A stretch of 7,330 bases of DNA, from positions 1 through 7,330 of the forward strand of contig CAZVUN010000142.1 in NCBI GenBank assembly GCA_964629975.1, read 5' to 3'. The notes beneath the pieces were generated by a model. It had not been told where the DNA came from. It ran no database searches and was given only the letters and a program-made list of their open reading frames with translations. A program made the position numbers and the translations under genes. Positions 1 through 6,397 of this stretch are shown piece by piece (position 1 is the first letter of the stretch; each line of letters begins with the position of its first letter). Source of the DNA: G020354085 sp964629975 (GTDB lineage Bacteria > Pseudomonadota > Gammaproteobacteria > Acidiferrobacterales > Sulfurifustaceae).

Positions 1-128
1 GGCTGCTGCACCACGCCACCACCCTCAACATCAAAGGAGAAAGCTATCGCCTGAAAGAGAAACGCAAGGCGGGACTGCTCGGCTCATCGCCGAAGCCCGA
101 GGAGCCGGCGACCACTGCCGGCGAATAA
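1..128 (+). CDS. istB: IstB-like ATP-binding transposition helper, C-terminal 41 residues
   Basis: Reading from base 3, the frame gives 41 residues beginning LLHHATTLNIKGESYRLKEK and ending at TAA 126-128. The segment containing NIKGESYRLKEKRKAG is the characteristic C-terminus of IstB, the AAA+ ATPase that assists the IS21 transposase IstA in target selection and strand transfer. The Walker motifs lie upstream of the window. After the conserved segment there is a short Pro/Glu/Ala-rich tail, as is common in this family. The gene is truncated only by the window edge, and nothing visible indicates that it is broken. Confidence 0.88.
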   Translation, partial: LLHHATTLNIKGESYRLKEKRKAGLLGSSPKPEEPATTAGE

Positions 129-170
129 GGGACATTTTTACTTGCCAAAAAGGGGACAAAATTGGTTGCC
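129..170 (+). repeat. IS21-type end repeats, two copies
   Basis: Two related 18-base units follow the istB stop: GGGACATTTTTACTTGCC at 129-146 and GGGACAAAATTGGTTGCC at 153-170. They match at 13 of 18 positions by eye and start 24 bases apart. Repeated internal copies of the terminal sequence are usual at IS21-family ends and are thought to bind the transposase. The outer copy is followed directly by the GTTGACA terminus. Confidence 0.75.
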
Positions 171-171
171 G

Positions 172-177
172 TTGACA
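172..177 (+). promoter_or_regulatory. Outward-facing -35 hexamer at the IS tip
   Basis: The last six bases of the element are TTGACA, a consensus sigma-70 -35 box pointing out of the IS. In IS21 it is established that the right end supplies a -35 box which forms a promoter for istAB when two copies abut. No good -10 box lies about 17 bases further right (178-200), so there is no sign that it drives a host gene in the present arrangement. Confidence 0.5.
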
Positions 178-256
178 GCATGCTGGGAAAAGGCCACGAC
201 GCAAAACCCTTCACTACGACGCACGGCCCCGCTCGATAACCTCAGCGTAAACAGTT

Positions 257-276
257 CGGGGCTCCAAAGAGCCCCG
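257..276. other. Perfect 8-bp GC-rich hairpin, possible terminator
   Basis: CGGGGCTC at 257-264 pairs perfectly with GAGCCCCG at 269-276 around a CAAA loop. It lies 48 bases beyond the probable end of the minus-strand small-gene cluster (stop near 324) and 80 bases beyond the IS tip. It could therefore end transcription from either side. Neither strand has a proper U-tract after the stem (TTGTCAC on plus, AACTGTTTACG on minus), so a classical intrinsic terminator is uncertain. The rest of 178-323 shows no gene. Confidence 0.35.
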
Positions 277-323
277 TTGTCACATATAGCGCCGTATCAG
301 GCAACACGTTTGTCAGGCCGTGC

Positions 324-478
324 CTACACGATCTTGCCTTCCAGATAAACCATGACTCGCCCGCGGAACGCCGCGCCTGTTCGCGCGCACGCTGTGCCGC
401 GCGTCGCAGGGAAGCGTCGGAACCCACTGGGTCCGGATCGCGCGTAGGTACATGAAGGTTCTTGCTCCCACTGTTCAT
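324..478 (-). pseudogene. Small unnamed gene downstream of DUF2283, apparently frameshifted
   Basis: An ATG at 478 lies five bases after the DUF2283 stop. It opens a frame beginning MNSGSKNLHVPTRDPDPVGS and continuing with an Arg/Ala-rich helix, RRAAQRAREQARR. In that frame the protein then runs into an implausible Trp/Cys-rich tail and stops only at 242. A one-base shift near 345-365 gives the ending RVMVYLEGKIV and a stop at 324-326. That charged helix followed by a hydrophobic strand and a GKIV end is a much more protein-like finish and resembles small TA-associated proteins. I infer an indel, either a real mutation or an assembly error. No function can be named. Position and spacing place it last in the DUF4258-DUF2283 operon. 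Confidence 0.5.
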
Positions 479-483
479 AACGG

Positions 484-684
484 TCAGGCGACCTTGAAAT
501 CAAGATGTTTCAGATCAGCGGCCGGCACACGCTCCTTGACGCGCAGTATCTCAACGCCCACGACCTGATTATTGGCATTGTAGTCAAGCACGATACCCGG
601 CTCGACCTCGGCAGAGTCGATGATCTTGGAATCATCCAGCCGCAGGTAAAGTGCGTCGGTCTTCTGGTCGTAGTGCATTTTCAT
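484..684 (-). CDS. DUF2283 family protein, putative antitoxin
   Basis: This 66-residue protein starts MKMHYDQKTDALYLRLDDSK and later reads GIVLDYNANNQVVGVEILR. The pattern (YD-x-x-x-DALY-h-R near the start, then an Asp-Tyr strand and VGVEIL) is the DUF2283 signature. DUF2283 proteins are small and cytoplasmic, and they are often encoded next to DUF4258 proteins as proposed toxin-antitoxin partners; the biochemical role is poorly established. The start at 684 was chosen because its ATG overlaps the stop of the upstream DUF4258 gene as ATGA, implying translational coupling. A longer frame open from 732 lies wholly inside the neighbour. The gene appears complete. Confidence 0.85.
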   Translation of the reverse strand: MKMHYDQKTDALYLRLDDSKIIDSAEVEPGIVLDYNANNQVVGVEILRVKERVPAADLKHLDFKVA

Positions 685-944
685 AGCTTGCCTCGCATTG
701 CCCGGTCGAAATAGGCGGTCACGACCCGCCAAGGGCGAACGGTTTCATTGTAGACCACCCGCAGAACCCGGTCATCCCGCTCCGGAATCCGGGCCAGTGC
801 GTGGCGGAGCAAGGGATCTGCGGCATCCGGCTCTGTGCGTTCCGGGCGGGTTATTACCCGCGCTACCCACGCTTCTGGAATCTCACGTTCCACCATAACG
901 GTCGCGGCGTGAGTGCTCAGTTCATAGTCAATCTTCCCTGACAT
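681..944 (-). CDS. DUF4258 family protein, putative toxin
   Basis: This 87-residue protein starts MSGKIDYELSTHAATVMVER and ends with a strand pair around RVLRVVYNE and RVVTAYFDR. The order (His-containing first helix, ERxIPEAWVARVI helix, then R-h-LRVVYN and VVTAYFDR strands) matches DUF4258, a family related in fold to RelE/BrnT-type ribonuclease toxins and commonly paired with an antitoxin-like gene. Catalytic residues cannot be assigned with certainty; the conserved Arg in RVLRVV and the Tyr in TAYF are candidates. The start at 944 is favoured by GGAG five bases upstream and by the family N-terminus. An upstream ATG at 1034 would add 30 unrelated residues. It overlaps the DUF2283 gene by four bases. 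Confidence 0.8.
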   Translation of the reverse strand: MSGKIDYELSTHAATVMVEREIPEAWVARVITRPERTEPDAADPLLRHALARIPERDDRVLRVVYNETVRPWRVVTAYFDRAMRGKL

Positions 945-1048
945 ACCGTCTCCGTCTGACAATTTCGCCGGGAGCGACAATTCTGCCTGGAGCAGACTTG
1001 GGCGAGCGCAGATCGCCCGAAGGGCGAAGGCCATGGATGGCCTGAGTC

Positions 1049-1350
1049 AGCAAAGTGGACAACGCGGCAAGCTTCCAGCATTCGTTCAATCGGTTCTTGC
1101 GGAAACTCCTCCCACAGCAGCGTCTTGAACAGGCGCTGGCCGAAGACTGCGCGCACATGCTCGAAGTCTGGTTTCGTCAGCCCCGGCACGACTCTGAATA
1201 CAGAGTTGTGTCGTGCGTGAACAACACGCACCTGCGCCGCTCGATACGTAGCAGGTTGGCGCGCCAGCCCTCGCCCACGGCGGACGGATCAACAAGCCTG
1301 TCCGGAACATCCGCCAGGAGCTTTTGGGTACAACGAATTACGAGTGGCAC
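1049..1350 (-). pseudogene. DUF6933 family protein, frameshifted and truncated
   Basis: Read from a GTG at 1350, the minus strand gives VPLVIRCTQKLLADVPDRLV, then WRANLLRIERRRCVLFTHDT and TLYS, and then stops at 1177-1179. These are hallmark elements of DUF6933: an IRCTQKLL start and a W-x-ANLLRI...R-x-CVLFT-x-D-T-LYS core. The continuation is in another frame from about 1195: VPGLTKPDFEHVRAVF, then GQRLFKTLL and ERMLEACRVVHFA, ending near 1049. One indel near 1190-1200 therefore splits the gene. After VVHFA the usual family C-terminus is missing and the frame drifts into unrelated sequence up to 917, so the end is probably also lost. It could instead be an assembly error plus a divergent end. 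The function of DUF6933 is unknown. Confidence 0.7.
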
Positions 1351-1680
1351 GAACCCGCTTCACCCTGGCAGACTTCAGAACCAAGAATACTAGCGGAAAC
1401 TTTTCTCTGACCCCTCGGGCTTCTTGCACGATCCTGCAGTCGGAAACCGGCGCGATCCGTGGCGCCAAAAGCCGGCCGCCGCGCGACTGCGCGAGTGTAA
1501 CGTTTTTTGTCGGCCTTCGGCTTGCGAAGCGCCGCCCAAACCCGAGCCGAGTGCCCGCGACCCGGCGCCAGCGCGCCGCCATGCACCGCCGCGGGCAAGC
1601 GGGTAACATAGTCGCCACACACGGCAAGCCAGGTTCCGCCCCCCGACCCCTGCCCCCAGTCACCTACCATATAGATAACG
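1351..1680. other. Region without a convincing gene
   Basis: Several frames stay open here on both strands, but their translations are Arg/Ala/Pro-rich with no recognisable domain and no ribosome site, as expected by chance in GC-rich DNA. The stretch should contain the promoter of the minus-strand cluster (a weak TAGTAT-like element lies around 1385-1395 on the minus strand) and perhaps one for the genes to the right. A T-run at 1503-1508 follows a small CGCG-ACTG-CGCG hairpin by 11 bases, too far for a normal terminator. TATAGATA at 1670-1677 could be a -10 box, but no matching -35 box was found. Confidence 0.5.
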
Positions 1681-1821
1681 ATGCCCGACCACTACGACTT
1701 CGCCAACCGGATCCGGCAGACCGCCGACCTGCGGCGCGGGCCGTACCGCCCGCCGCAGCACGAGCACCGGCCGGATCGAACGTCGGGAATCTCGGGCTTG
1801 CGAGAATCGAGCGCGAGGTAG
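1681..1821 (+). pseudogene. 5' remnant of a type I restriction methyltransferase gene (hsdM-like)
   Basis: An ATG at 1681 opens a 46-codon frame starting MPDHYDFANRIRQTADLRRG, followed by PYRPPQHE, with a stop at 1819-1821. The pattern (D-x-FANFIW-x-ADLLRG-x-YRPPQYE) is the start of the N-terminal domain of HsdM, the N6-adenine methyltransferase of type I restriction systems. In intact proteins the next residues are of the kind RVMLPLTVLRRFD. Here the match ends after about 29 residues (near 1768) and the frame closes soon after. The interpretation is that a former type I locus was cut at this point and the Mod-ATPase-Res operon now follows. The match is short, so chance resemblance is not excluded. 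Confidence 0.55.
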
Positions 1822-1826
1822 GCCCG

Positions 1827-1895
1827 ATGGCCAGGCAAGGAAAAAGCAATGTCGCGCGTCGGAACGAAGATAAGCTCACGCTGGAGATGACTTGA
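1827..1895 (+). CDS. Possible 22-residue leader ORF overlapping mod
   Basis: ATG at 1827 is preceded by GAGG at 1815-1818 with an eight-base gap, and encodes a basic 22-residue peptide starting MARQGKSNVARRNEDKLTLE. Its TGA at 1893-1895 overlaps the mod ATG as TGATG, the same junction type as between the ATPase and res genes. This arrangement would couple mod translation to the short ORF. It may be a leader peptide, or the surviving C-terminus of an older upstream gene, since the frame is open back to 1344 without recognisable domains. No homologue is recognised, and the overlap could be accidental. Confidence 0.3.
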   Translation: MARQGKSNVARRNEDKLTLEMT

Positions 1896-1897
1896 TG
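1883..1897 (+). promoter_or_regulatory. Ribosome binding site deciding the mod start
   Basis: GGAG at 1883-1886 lies eight bases before ATG 1895-1897. This supports initiation at the ATG rather than at the TTG directly before it (1892). Confidence 0.6.
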
Positions 1898-4519
1898 GTC
1901 AGAAAGAAGAGCGATACGACCAACAAACGGCCGATCGAATCCTACGAGCATCGGGACAAGCAGCGCGTCAACAACCCGCCCGTAGGGCTGGTGACGCCTG
2001 AGACCGACCCGGACGCGGGGCAGAAGAAAAAGACCTACGCCTACGACCCGCATCTGGACCCGCAACTGGTCTGGGCGGGCAAGGCCGAGCACACCTCGTT
2101 CGAGGTGCCGACCGTCTCCCTGCACGTCCACGAACGCATCGACCCGCGCAGCATCATCGAAGCGGTGAAGAAGCGTAACGGCAGCCAGCCGCAGTTGAGG
2201 CTGTTCGACACCGAGCGCGCCGAGCCTTTGCGCCACGCGGTGGAGTTCTACCAGCACGAGCACGGCTGGTCGAACCGCCTGATCGCCGGCGACTCGCTGC
2301 TGGTGATGAACTCGCTGCTGGAAAAAGAGGGCATGGCGGGCAAGGTGCAGATGATCTACATCGACCCGCCCTACGGCATCAAGTACGGCTCCAACTTCCA
2401 GCCCTTCGTCAACAAGCGCGACGTGAAGGACGGCAAGGACGAGGACCTGACCGCCGAGCCGGAGCAGATCCGCGCCTTCCGCGACACCTGGGAGCTGGGC
2501 ATCCACTCCTACCTCACGTATCTCCGCGACCGGCTGCTGCTGGCGCGGGAACTCCTCACCGAGAGCGGCAGTGTGTTCGTGCAGATCAGCGACGAGAACG
2601 TGCACCACGTGCGGGAGTTGATGGATGAGGTGTTCGGACCTGAGAATTTCTGCGGCCCAGTCGTTTTTCGTAAGACTGGAACGCAGAGCGCAACGCGCTT
2701 AGGGTCGATTGCCGATTTTCTCATCTGGTATGCGAGAGACATCGGTCGCGTTAAGTACCGTCAGCTCTTCGCAGACGATGTTGGTGCGCCAATCGAGGAT
2801 CCCAATTACGCGCACCTTGAGCTACAGGATGGGTCTCTGCGGCGGATGACGCCAGAAGAGAGACGACATGAAGTCGCCTTGCCGAGAGGGTCACGGGTGT
2901 TCCGCTACGGACCAGTCACGTCGCCTGGTGCATCGGTAGAGGAGAAGGCGGTAGTCATTGATGGCAAGCCCTACTATCCGGAACCCGGACGGCATTGGTC
3001 GATTCCGCCAGATCGGCTCGCGAAAGTCGATCTCGCGAAGCGGCTACTTCAGATAGGCCAGGGTCTTGGATGGAAGCTTTTCTGGGATGACGTCCCGAAG
3101 CGCATTGACAACGTTTGGCAAGACACACAATCCGGCGGGTTCGTGCGTGATCGGCTATACGTTGTACAAACGACGACGAAGGTCGTGCAACGTTGTCTGC
3201 TGATGACCACCGACCCCGGCGACCTGGTCTTTGACCCCACCTGTGGCAGCGGCACGACGGCCTATGTGGCCGAGCAATGGGGCCGGCGCTGGATCACCTG
3301 CGACACTTCGCGCGTGGCGCTGACGCTGGCCAGGCAGCGGCTGATGACCGCCGTGTTCGACTACTACGAACTGGCGCACCCCGAGGAGGGTGTCGGCAGC
3401 GGCTTCAAGTACAAAACCGTGCCGCATGTGACGCTCAAGTCCATCGCCAACAACCCGGACATCAAGGAAGGCATGACGCGCGAGCAGATCGACGCGGCGA
3501 TTGCACGTCACGCGCCGCAGGAGACGCTCTACGACCAGCCCTTCGTGGACAACAGGCGCACGCGCGTCTCCGGCCCGTTCACGGTCGAGGCCGTGCCCGC
3601 CCCGGCGGTCAAGTCGGTGGAGGAACTGCTGGAGGGCACGCCCCAAGCGGCGGACGCCTCCATCGCCCGCTCCGGCGAGACGCTGCGCCAGGGCGAATGG
3701 CGAGACGAGCTGCTTCGTGCCGGCATCCGTGGCAAGAGCGGCCAGCACATCCGCTTCGCTCGCCTCGAGCCGCTGCCCGGCTGCCGCTGGCTGCACGCGG
3801 ACGGCGAGACGCGCCCCAACGACGAGGGCGCGGACCGGGTGCGCGAGCAAGGCGCCGCGTACTCGGCGCAGCGCATCGTCGTCTCCTTCGGCCCGGAGCA
3901 CGCGCCGCTGGAGCAGCGGCAGGTCGCGCAGGCGATCGAAGAGGCGCAGACGCTGGTGCCCAAACCGAAGCTCATCGTCTTCGCCGCCTTCCAGTTCGAC
4001 CCCGAGGCGGCCAGGGACATCGACCAAACCAACTGGCCGGGGGTGACGCTGCTCAAGGCGCAGATGAACGCGGACCTCTTGACCGAAGACCTGAAGAAGA
4101 AGCGCGCCAGCAACGAATCGTTCTGGCTCATCGGCCAGCCGGATGTGCGCATCGAGCGCATCGCGAAGGGTGAAAACAAGGGCAAGTACGCCGTCTCGGT
4201 GCATGGCTTCGACTACTACAACACCAAGACCGGCGGCATCGAGTCGGGCGGCGAGGACAAGATCGCCGTTTGGCTGCTCGACACCGACTACGACGGCCGT
4301 AGTCTCTATCCGCGCCAGGTGTTCTTCCCGATGGCGGGCGAGAAGGACGGCTGGGCGCGGCTGGCCAAGAACCTCAAGGCCGAGATCGACGAGGAACTGA
4401 TCGAGGCGTATCGCGGAACCGTATCGCTGCCCTTCGAGGCGGGCGAGCACAAGCGCATCGCGGTGAAGATCGTGGACGACCGCGGCATCGAGAGCCTGAA
4501 GGTCATCGGGCTGGAGTGA
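1895..4519 (+). CDS. Type III-like DNA methyltransferase (Mod), beta class, with long C-terminal extension
   Basis: This 874-residue protein is predicted to transfer a methyl group from S-adenosylmethionine to an exocyclic amino group (probably N6 of adenine) in its recognition site, protecting host DNA from the Res subunit encoded two genes downstream. The catalytic motif IV, DPPY, is at residues 157-160, inside IYIDPPYGIKYGSNFQPF. The SAM-binding motif I, FDPTCGSGTTAYVAE, starts at 446. Motif IV before motif I defines the beta class to which type III Mod subunits belong. The target-recognition region lies between them (about 160-445). Beyond about residue 508 comes a further 370-residue C-terminal region with no motif I recognise; classical Mod proteins such as EcoP15I are nearer 650 residues. 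The mid-gene codon use differs from the flanks. The next gene starts four bases after the stop. Confidence 0.9.
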   Translation: MVRKKSDTTNKRPIESYEHRDKQRVNNPPVGLVTPETDPDAGQKKKTYAYDPHLDPQLVWAGKAEHTSFEVPTVSLHVHERIDPRSIIEAVKKRNGSQPQLRLFDTERAEPLRHAVEFYQHEHGWSNRLIAGDSLLVMNSLLEKEGMAGKVQMIYIDPPYGIKYGSNFQPFVNKRDVKDGKDEDLTAEPEQIRAFRDTWELGIHSYLTYLRDRLLLARELLTESGSVFVQISDENVHHVRELMDEVFGPENFCGPVVFRKTGTQSATRLGSIADFLIWYARDIGRVKYRQLFADDVGAPIEDPNYAHLELQDGSLRRMTPEERRHEVALPRGSRVFRYGPVTSPGASVEEKAVVIDGKPYYPEPGRHWSIPPDRLAKVDLAKRLLQIGQGLGWKLFWDDVPKRIDNVWQDTQSGGFVRDRLYVVQTTTKVVQRCLLMTTDPGDLVFDPTCGSGTTAYVAEQWGRRWITCDTSRVALTLARQRLMTAVFDYYELAHPEEGVGSGFKYKTVPHVTLKSIANNPDIKEGMTREQIDAAIARHAPQETLYDQPFVDNRRTRVSGPFTVEAVPAPAVKSVEELLEGTPQAADASIARSGETLRQGEWRDELLRAGIRGKSGQHIRFARLEPLPGCRWLHADGETRPNDEGADRVREQGAAYSAQRIVVSFGPEHAPLEQRQVAQAIEEAQTLVPKPKLIVFAAFQFDPEAARDIDQTNWPGVTLLKAQMNADLLTEDLKKKRASNESFWLIGQPDVRIERIAKGENKGKYAVSVHGFDYYNTKTGGIESGGEDKIAVWLLDTDYDGRSLYPRQVFFPMAGEKDGWARLAKNLKAEIDEELIEAYRGTVSLPFEAGEHKRIAVKIVDDRGIESLKVIGLE

Positions 4520-4523
4520 TGCC

Positions 4524-6397
4524 ATGCTGACCAAGCTCACTATCCGCAATTTCAAGCTGTTCGAGAACGTCGAAATCGAACTCGGCGAGCGTGTCGTATT
4601 CATCGGCCCGAACAACGCCGGCAAGACCTCGGCCTTGCAGGCGCTCGCCTTGTGGGACGTTGGTACCAAGCGCTGGCTGGAAAAGCGCGGCGGCGGCGCA
4701 GTGCCCGAGAAACGGCCGGGCGTGACCATTAACCGGCGCGACCTCATCGCCGTGCCGGTTCCCGTGGCCAATCTCCTCTGGCGCGATCTGCACGTTCGCG
4801 AGGGGAGCCGCGCGGACGGCAAGACCCGCACGCAGAACGTGCTCATCGAGATCGGCGTCGAGGGCGTGGACCAGGGGGGAACCTGGGCGTGCGGGCTGGA
4901 ATTCGATTACGCCAATGAAGAGTCCTTCTACTGTCGGCCGCTGCGCGCCACGGATGGCCAGAGACTGGAAGTACCGTCGCATCTTGCCGAGCTTCGGCTG
5001 GCCTACCTGCCACCGATGTCCGGCCTGTCTCCCCGCGAAGACCGGTTGGAGATGGGCACCATCAACGTGCGGCTCGGCGAGGGGCGCACGGCGGAGGTGC
5101 TGCGCAACCTGTGCTGGCAGGCGCTGGAATCCGAGAACGGGCAGGAGAAATGGAAGCGCATCGCTGAGCGGATCGAGGCGCTGTTCGGCGCGCGGCTCAA
5201 CGGGCCGCGCTACATCAAGGAGCGGGGCGAGGTCGTCATGGACTACCGCACGCGCGAGGGGATCACACTCGATCTGTCGGCGAGCGGGCGCGGCCAGCAG
5301 CAGACGCTGCTCCTGCTCGCGCACATGGCCGTGAATCCGGGCGCCGTGCTGCTCCTCGACGAGCCCGACGCGCACCTGGAGATATTGCGCCAGCGGCAGA
5401 TCTACCAGGTGCTCACCGATCAGGCGGCCGAGACCGGCAGCCAGATCATCGCCGCCAGTCATTCGGAGGTCATCCTCAACGAGGCGGCTGACCGCGACAT
5501 GGTGATCGCCTTCGTCGGTCAACCGCACCGCATCGACGACCGAGGCAGCCAGGTGCTCAAGGCGTTGCGCGACATTGGGTTCGAGCACTACTACCTCGCC
5601 GAAGAGACCGGCTGGGTGCTGTATCTCGAAGGCTCGACCGATCTCGCCATGCTGCGCGCCTTTGCTATCGCGCTAAATCATCCGGCGCGCGAGCATCTCG
5701 AACGGCCGTTCGTTCACTACATCGCCAACCAGCCCCGCAAGGCCCAGGAGCATTTTCACGCCTTACGCGAGGCAAAACCCGACCTCTTCGGCATCGCCAT
5801 CTACGACCGGCTGGACGCGAACCTGCCGGACGATCCCAGGCTCGCGCAACGGATGTGGACGCGGCGCGAACTGGAGAACTACCTGTGCCAGCCGGGGACG
5901 CTGCTTGGCTTTGCCGAGGATCATGGCCGCAGACAGCAAGGGGAGCTCTTCGGCGCGGCATGGCGCACGGCCATGGAGGAGGCGATCCGGCAGGTCGAGA
6001 GCGCGTTGCGGACTCTGGGCAAGGACCCGTGGAGCGCGGACATCAAGGCGAGCGACGAATTTCTGGATCCCTTATTCAAACNNNNNNNNNNNNNNNNNNN
6101 NNNNNNNNNNNNNNNNNNNNNNNNNNNNNNNNNNNNNNNNNNNNNNNNNNNNNNNNNNNNNNNNNNNNNNNNNNNNNNNNNCCGTGGAGCGCGGACATCA
6201 AGGCGAGCGACGAATTTCTGGATCCCTTATTCAAACAGTTCTACGAACGGCTCGGTCTGCCGAATCTCATGAGCAAGACCGATTACCACGCGCTGGCGGC
6301 TTTCGTGCCCGCGGGGGCGATCGACCCGGAGATCAGGCAGGCGCTCGATGCGATCGTCGAAGCGGCCAGCGTGGCCAAACCGCGAGGGGCTACCTGA
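4524..6397 (+). CDS. OLD-like ATPase with C-terminal TOPRIM-type domain, interrupted by an assembly gap
   Basis: The N-terminal ABC/SMC-like ATPase half has Walker A GPNNAGKTS (28-36), a signature-like SASGRGQQQ (252-260), Walker B LLLDEPDAHLE (Asp279, Glu280) and a His switch in AASHSEV (His313). The C-terminal half has LYLEGSTD (Glu369, Asp373) and AIYDRLD (Asp428, Asp431), fitting the metal-binding acidic sites of a TOPRIM nuclease. RRELENYL (447-454) is a segment common in OLD-family proteins. OLD proteins are ATP-dependent nucleases used in phage defence; the role in this operon is inferred. GGAG at 4513-4516 precedes the start. As written, the frame is broken by 100 N. Removing the N and one 55-base duplicate gives 572 continuous codons ending in TGA 6395-6397, which overlaps the res start. 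Confidence 0.85.
6027..6236 (+). repeat. Identical 55-base copies flanking the gap
   Basis: Bases 6027-6081 and 6182-6236 are identical (both begin CCGTGGAGCGCGGACATCAA and end CTTATTCAAAC). They abut the two edges of the N run exactly. This is what results when two contigs ending in the same k-mer are placed side by side instead of merged. It is therefore an assembly duplicate rather than a biological repeat. Confidence 0.9.
6082..6181. other. Assembly gap, 100 N
   Basis: Exactly 100 N, the conventional filler for a scaffold gap of unknown size. Because both sides end in the same 55 bases and merging them restores the reading frame, the true missing length is probably zero or negative. Confidence 0.97.

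Larger units (their letters stand above)
1..177 (+). mobile_element. Right end of an IS21-family insertion sequence (partial)
   Basis: The window opens inside an IS21-family element. The support is the 3' end of an istB-like reading frame (stop at 126-128), followed by the repeated end motif typical of this family and a terminus ending in TTGACA at 172-177. IS21 ends usually carry a TG...CA terminus, so the outer boundary is placed at 177. The istA gene, the rest of istB and the left end lie outside the window, so neither completeness nor the target duplication can be judged. The element lies next to a degraded small-gene cluster and may have taken part in rearranging this locus, which is inference. 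Confidence 0.8.

Noticed and set aside
1013..1027. Six-base-pair hairpin TCGCCC-GAA-GGGCGA
   Set aside because: It has no U-tract and no clear position relative to a gene end, and short GC-rich palindromes are expected by chance in this DNA.
1055..1393. 112-codon plus-strand frame
   Set aside because: The minus strand here encodes recognisable DUF6933 segments, so this frame is their shadow.
1344..1895. 183-codon plus-strand frame upstream of mod
   Set aside because: Most of it overlaps the DUF6933 start and gene-free sequence and is Arg/Ala/Pro-rich. Only the last 22 codons have a ribosome site, and these are listed separately.
1664..2608. 314-codon minus-strand frame
   Set aside because: It is antisense to the N-terminal part of mod, with low-complexity His/Val/Leu/Gln-rich translation and no motif.
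3155..4846. 563-codon open frame on the minus strand
   Set aside because: It lies opposite mod and the ATPase gene, has Arg/Leu/Val-rich composition typical of the antisense of GC-rich genes, and has no domain or ribosome site.
4503..5588. 361-codon minus-strand frame
   Set aside because: It is antisense to the ATPase half of the middle gene, whose own Walker motifs are clear.
6027..6236. Tandem duplication inside the ATPase gene
   Set aside because: The copies are identical, end exactly at the N run, and break the frame unless merged. This points to assembly rather than biology.
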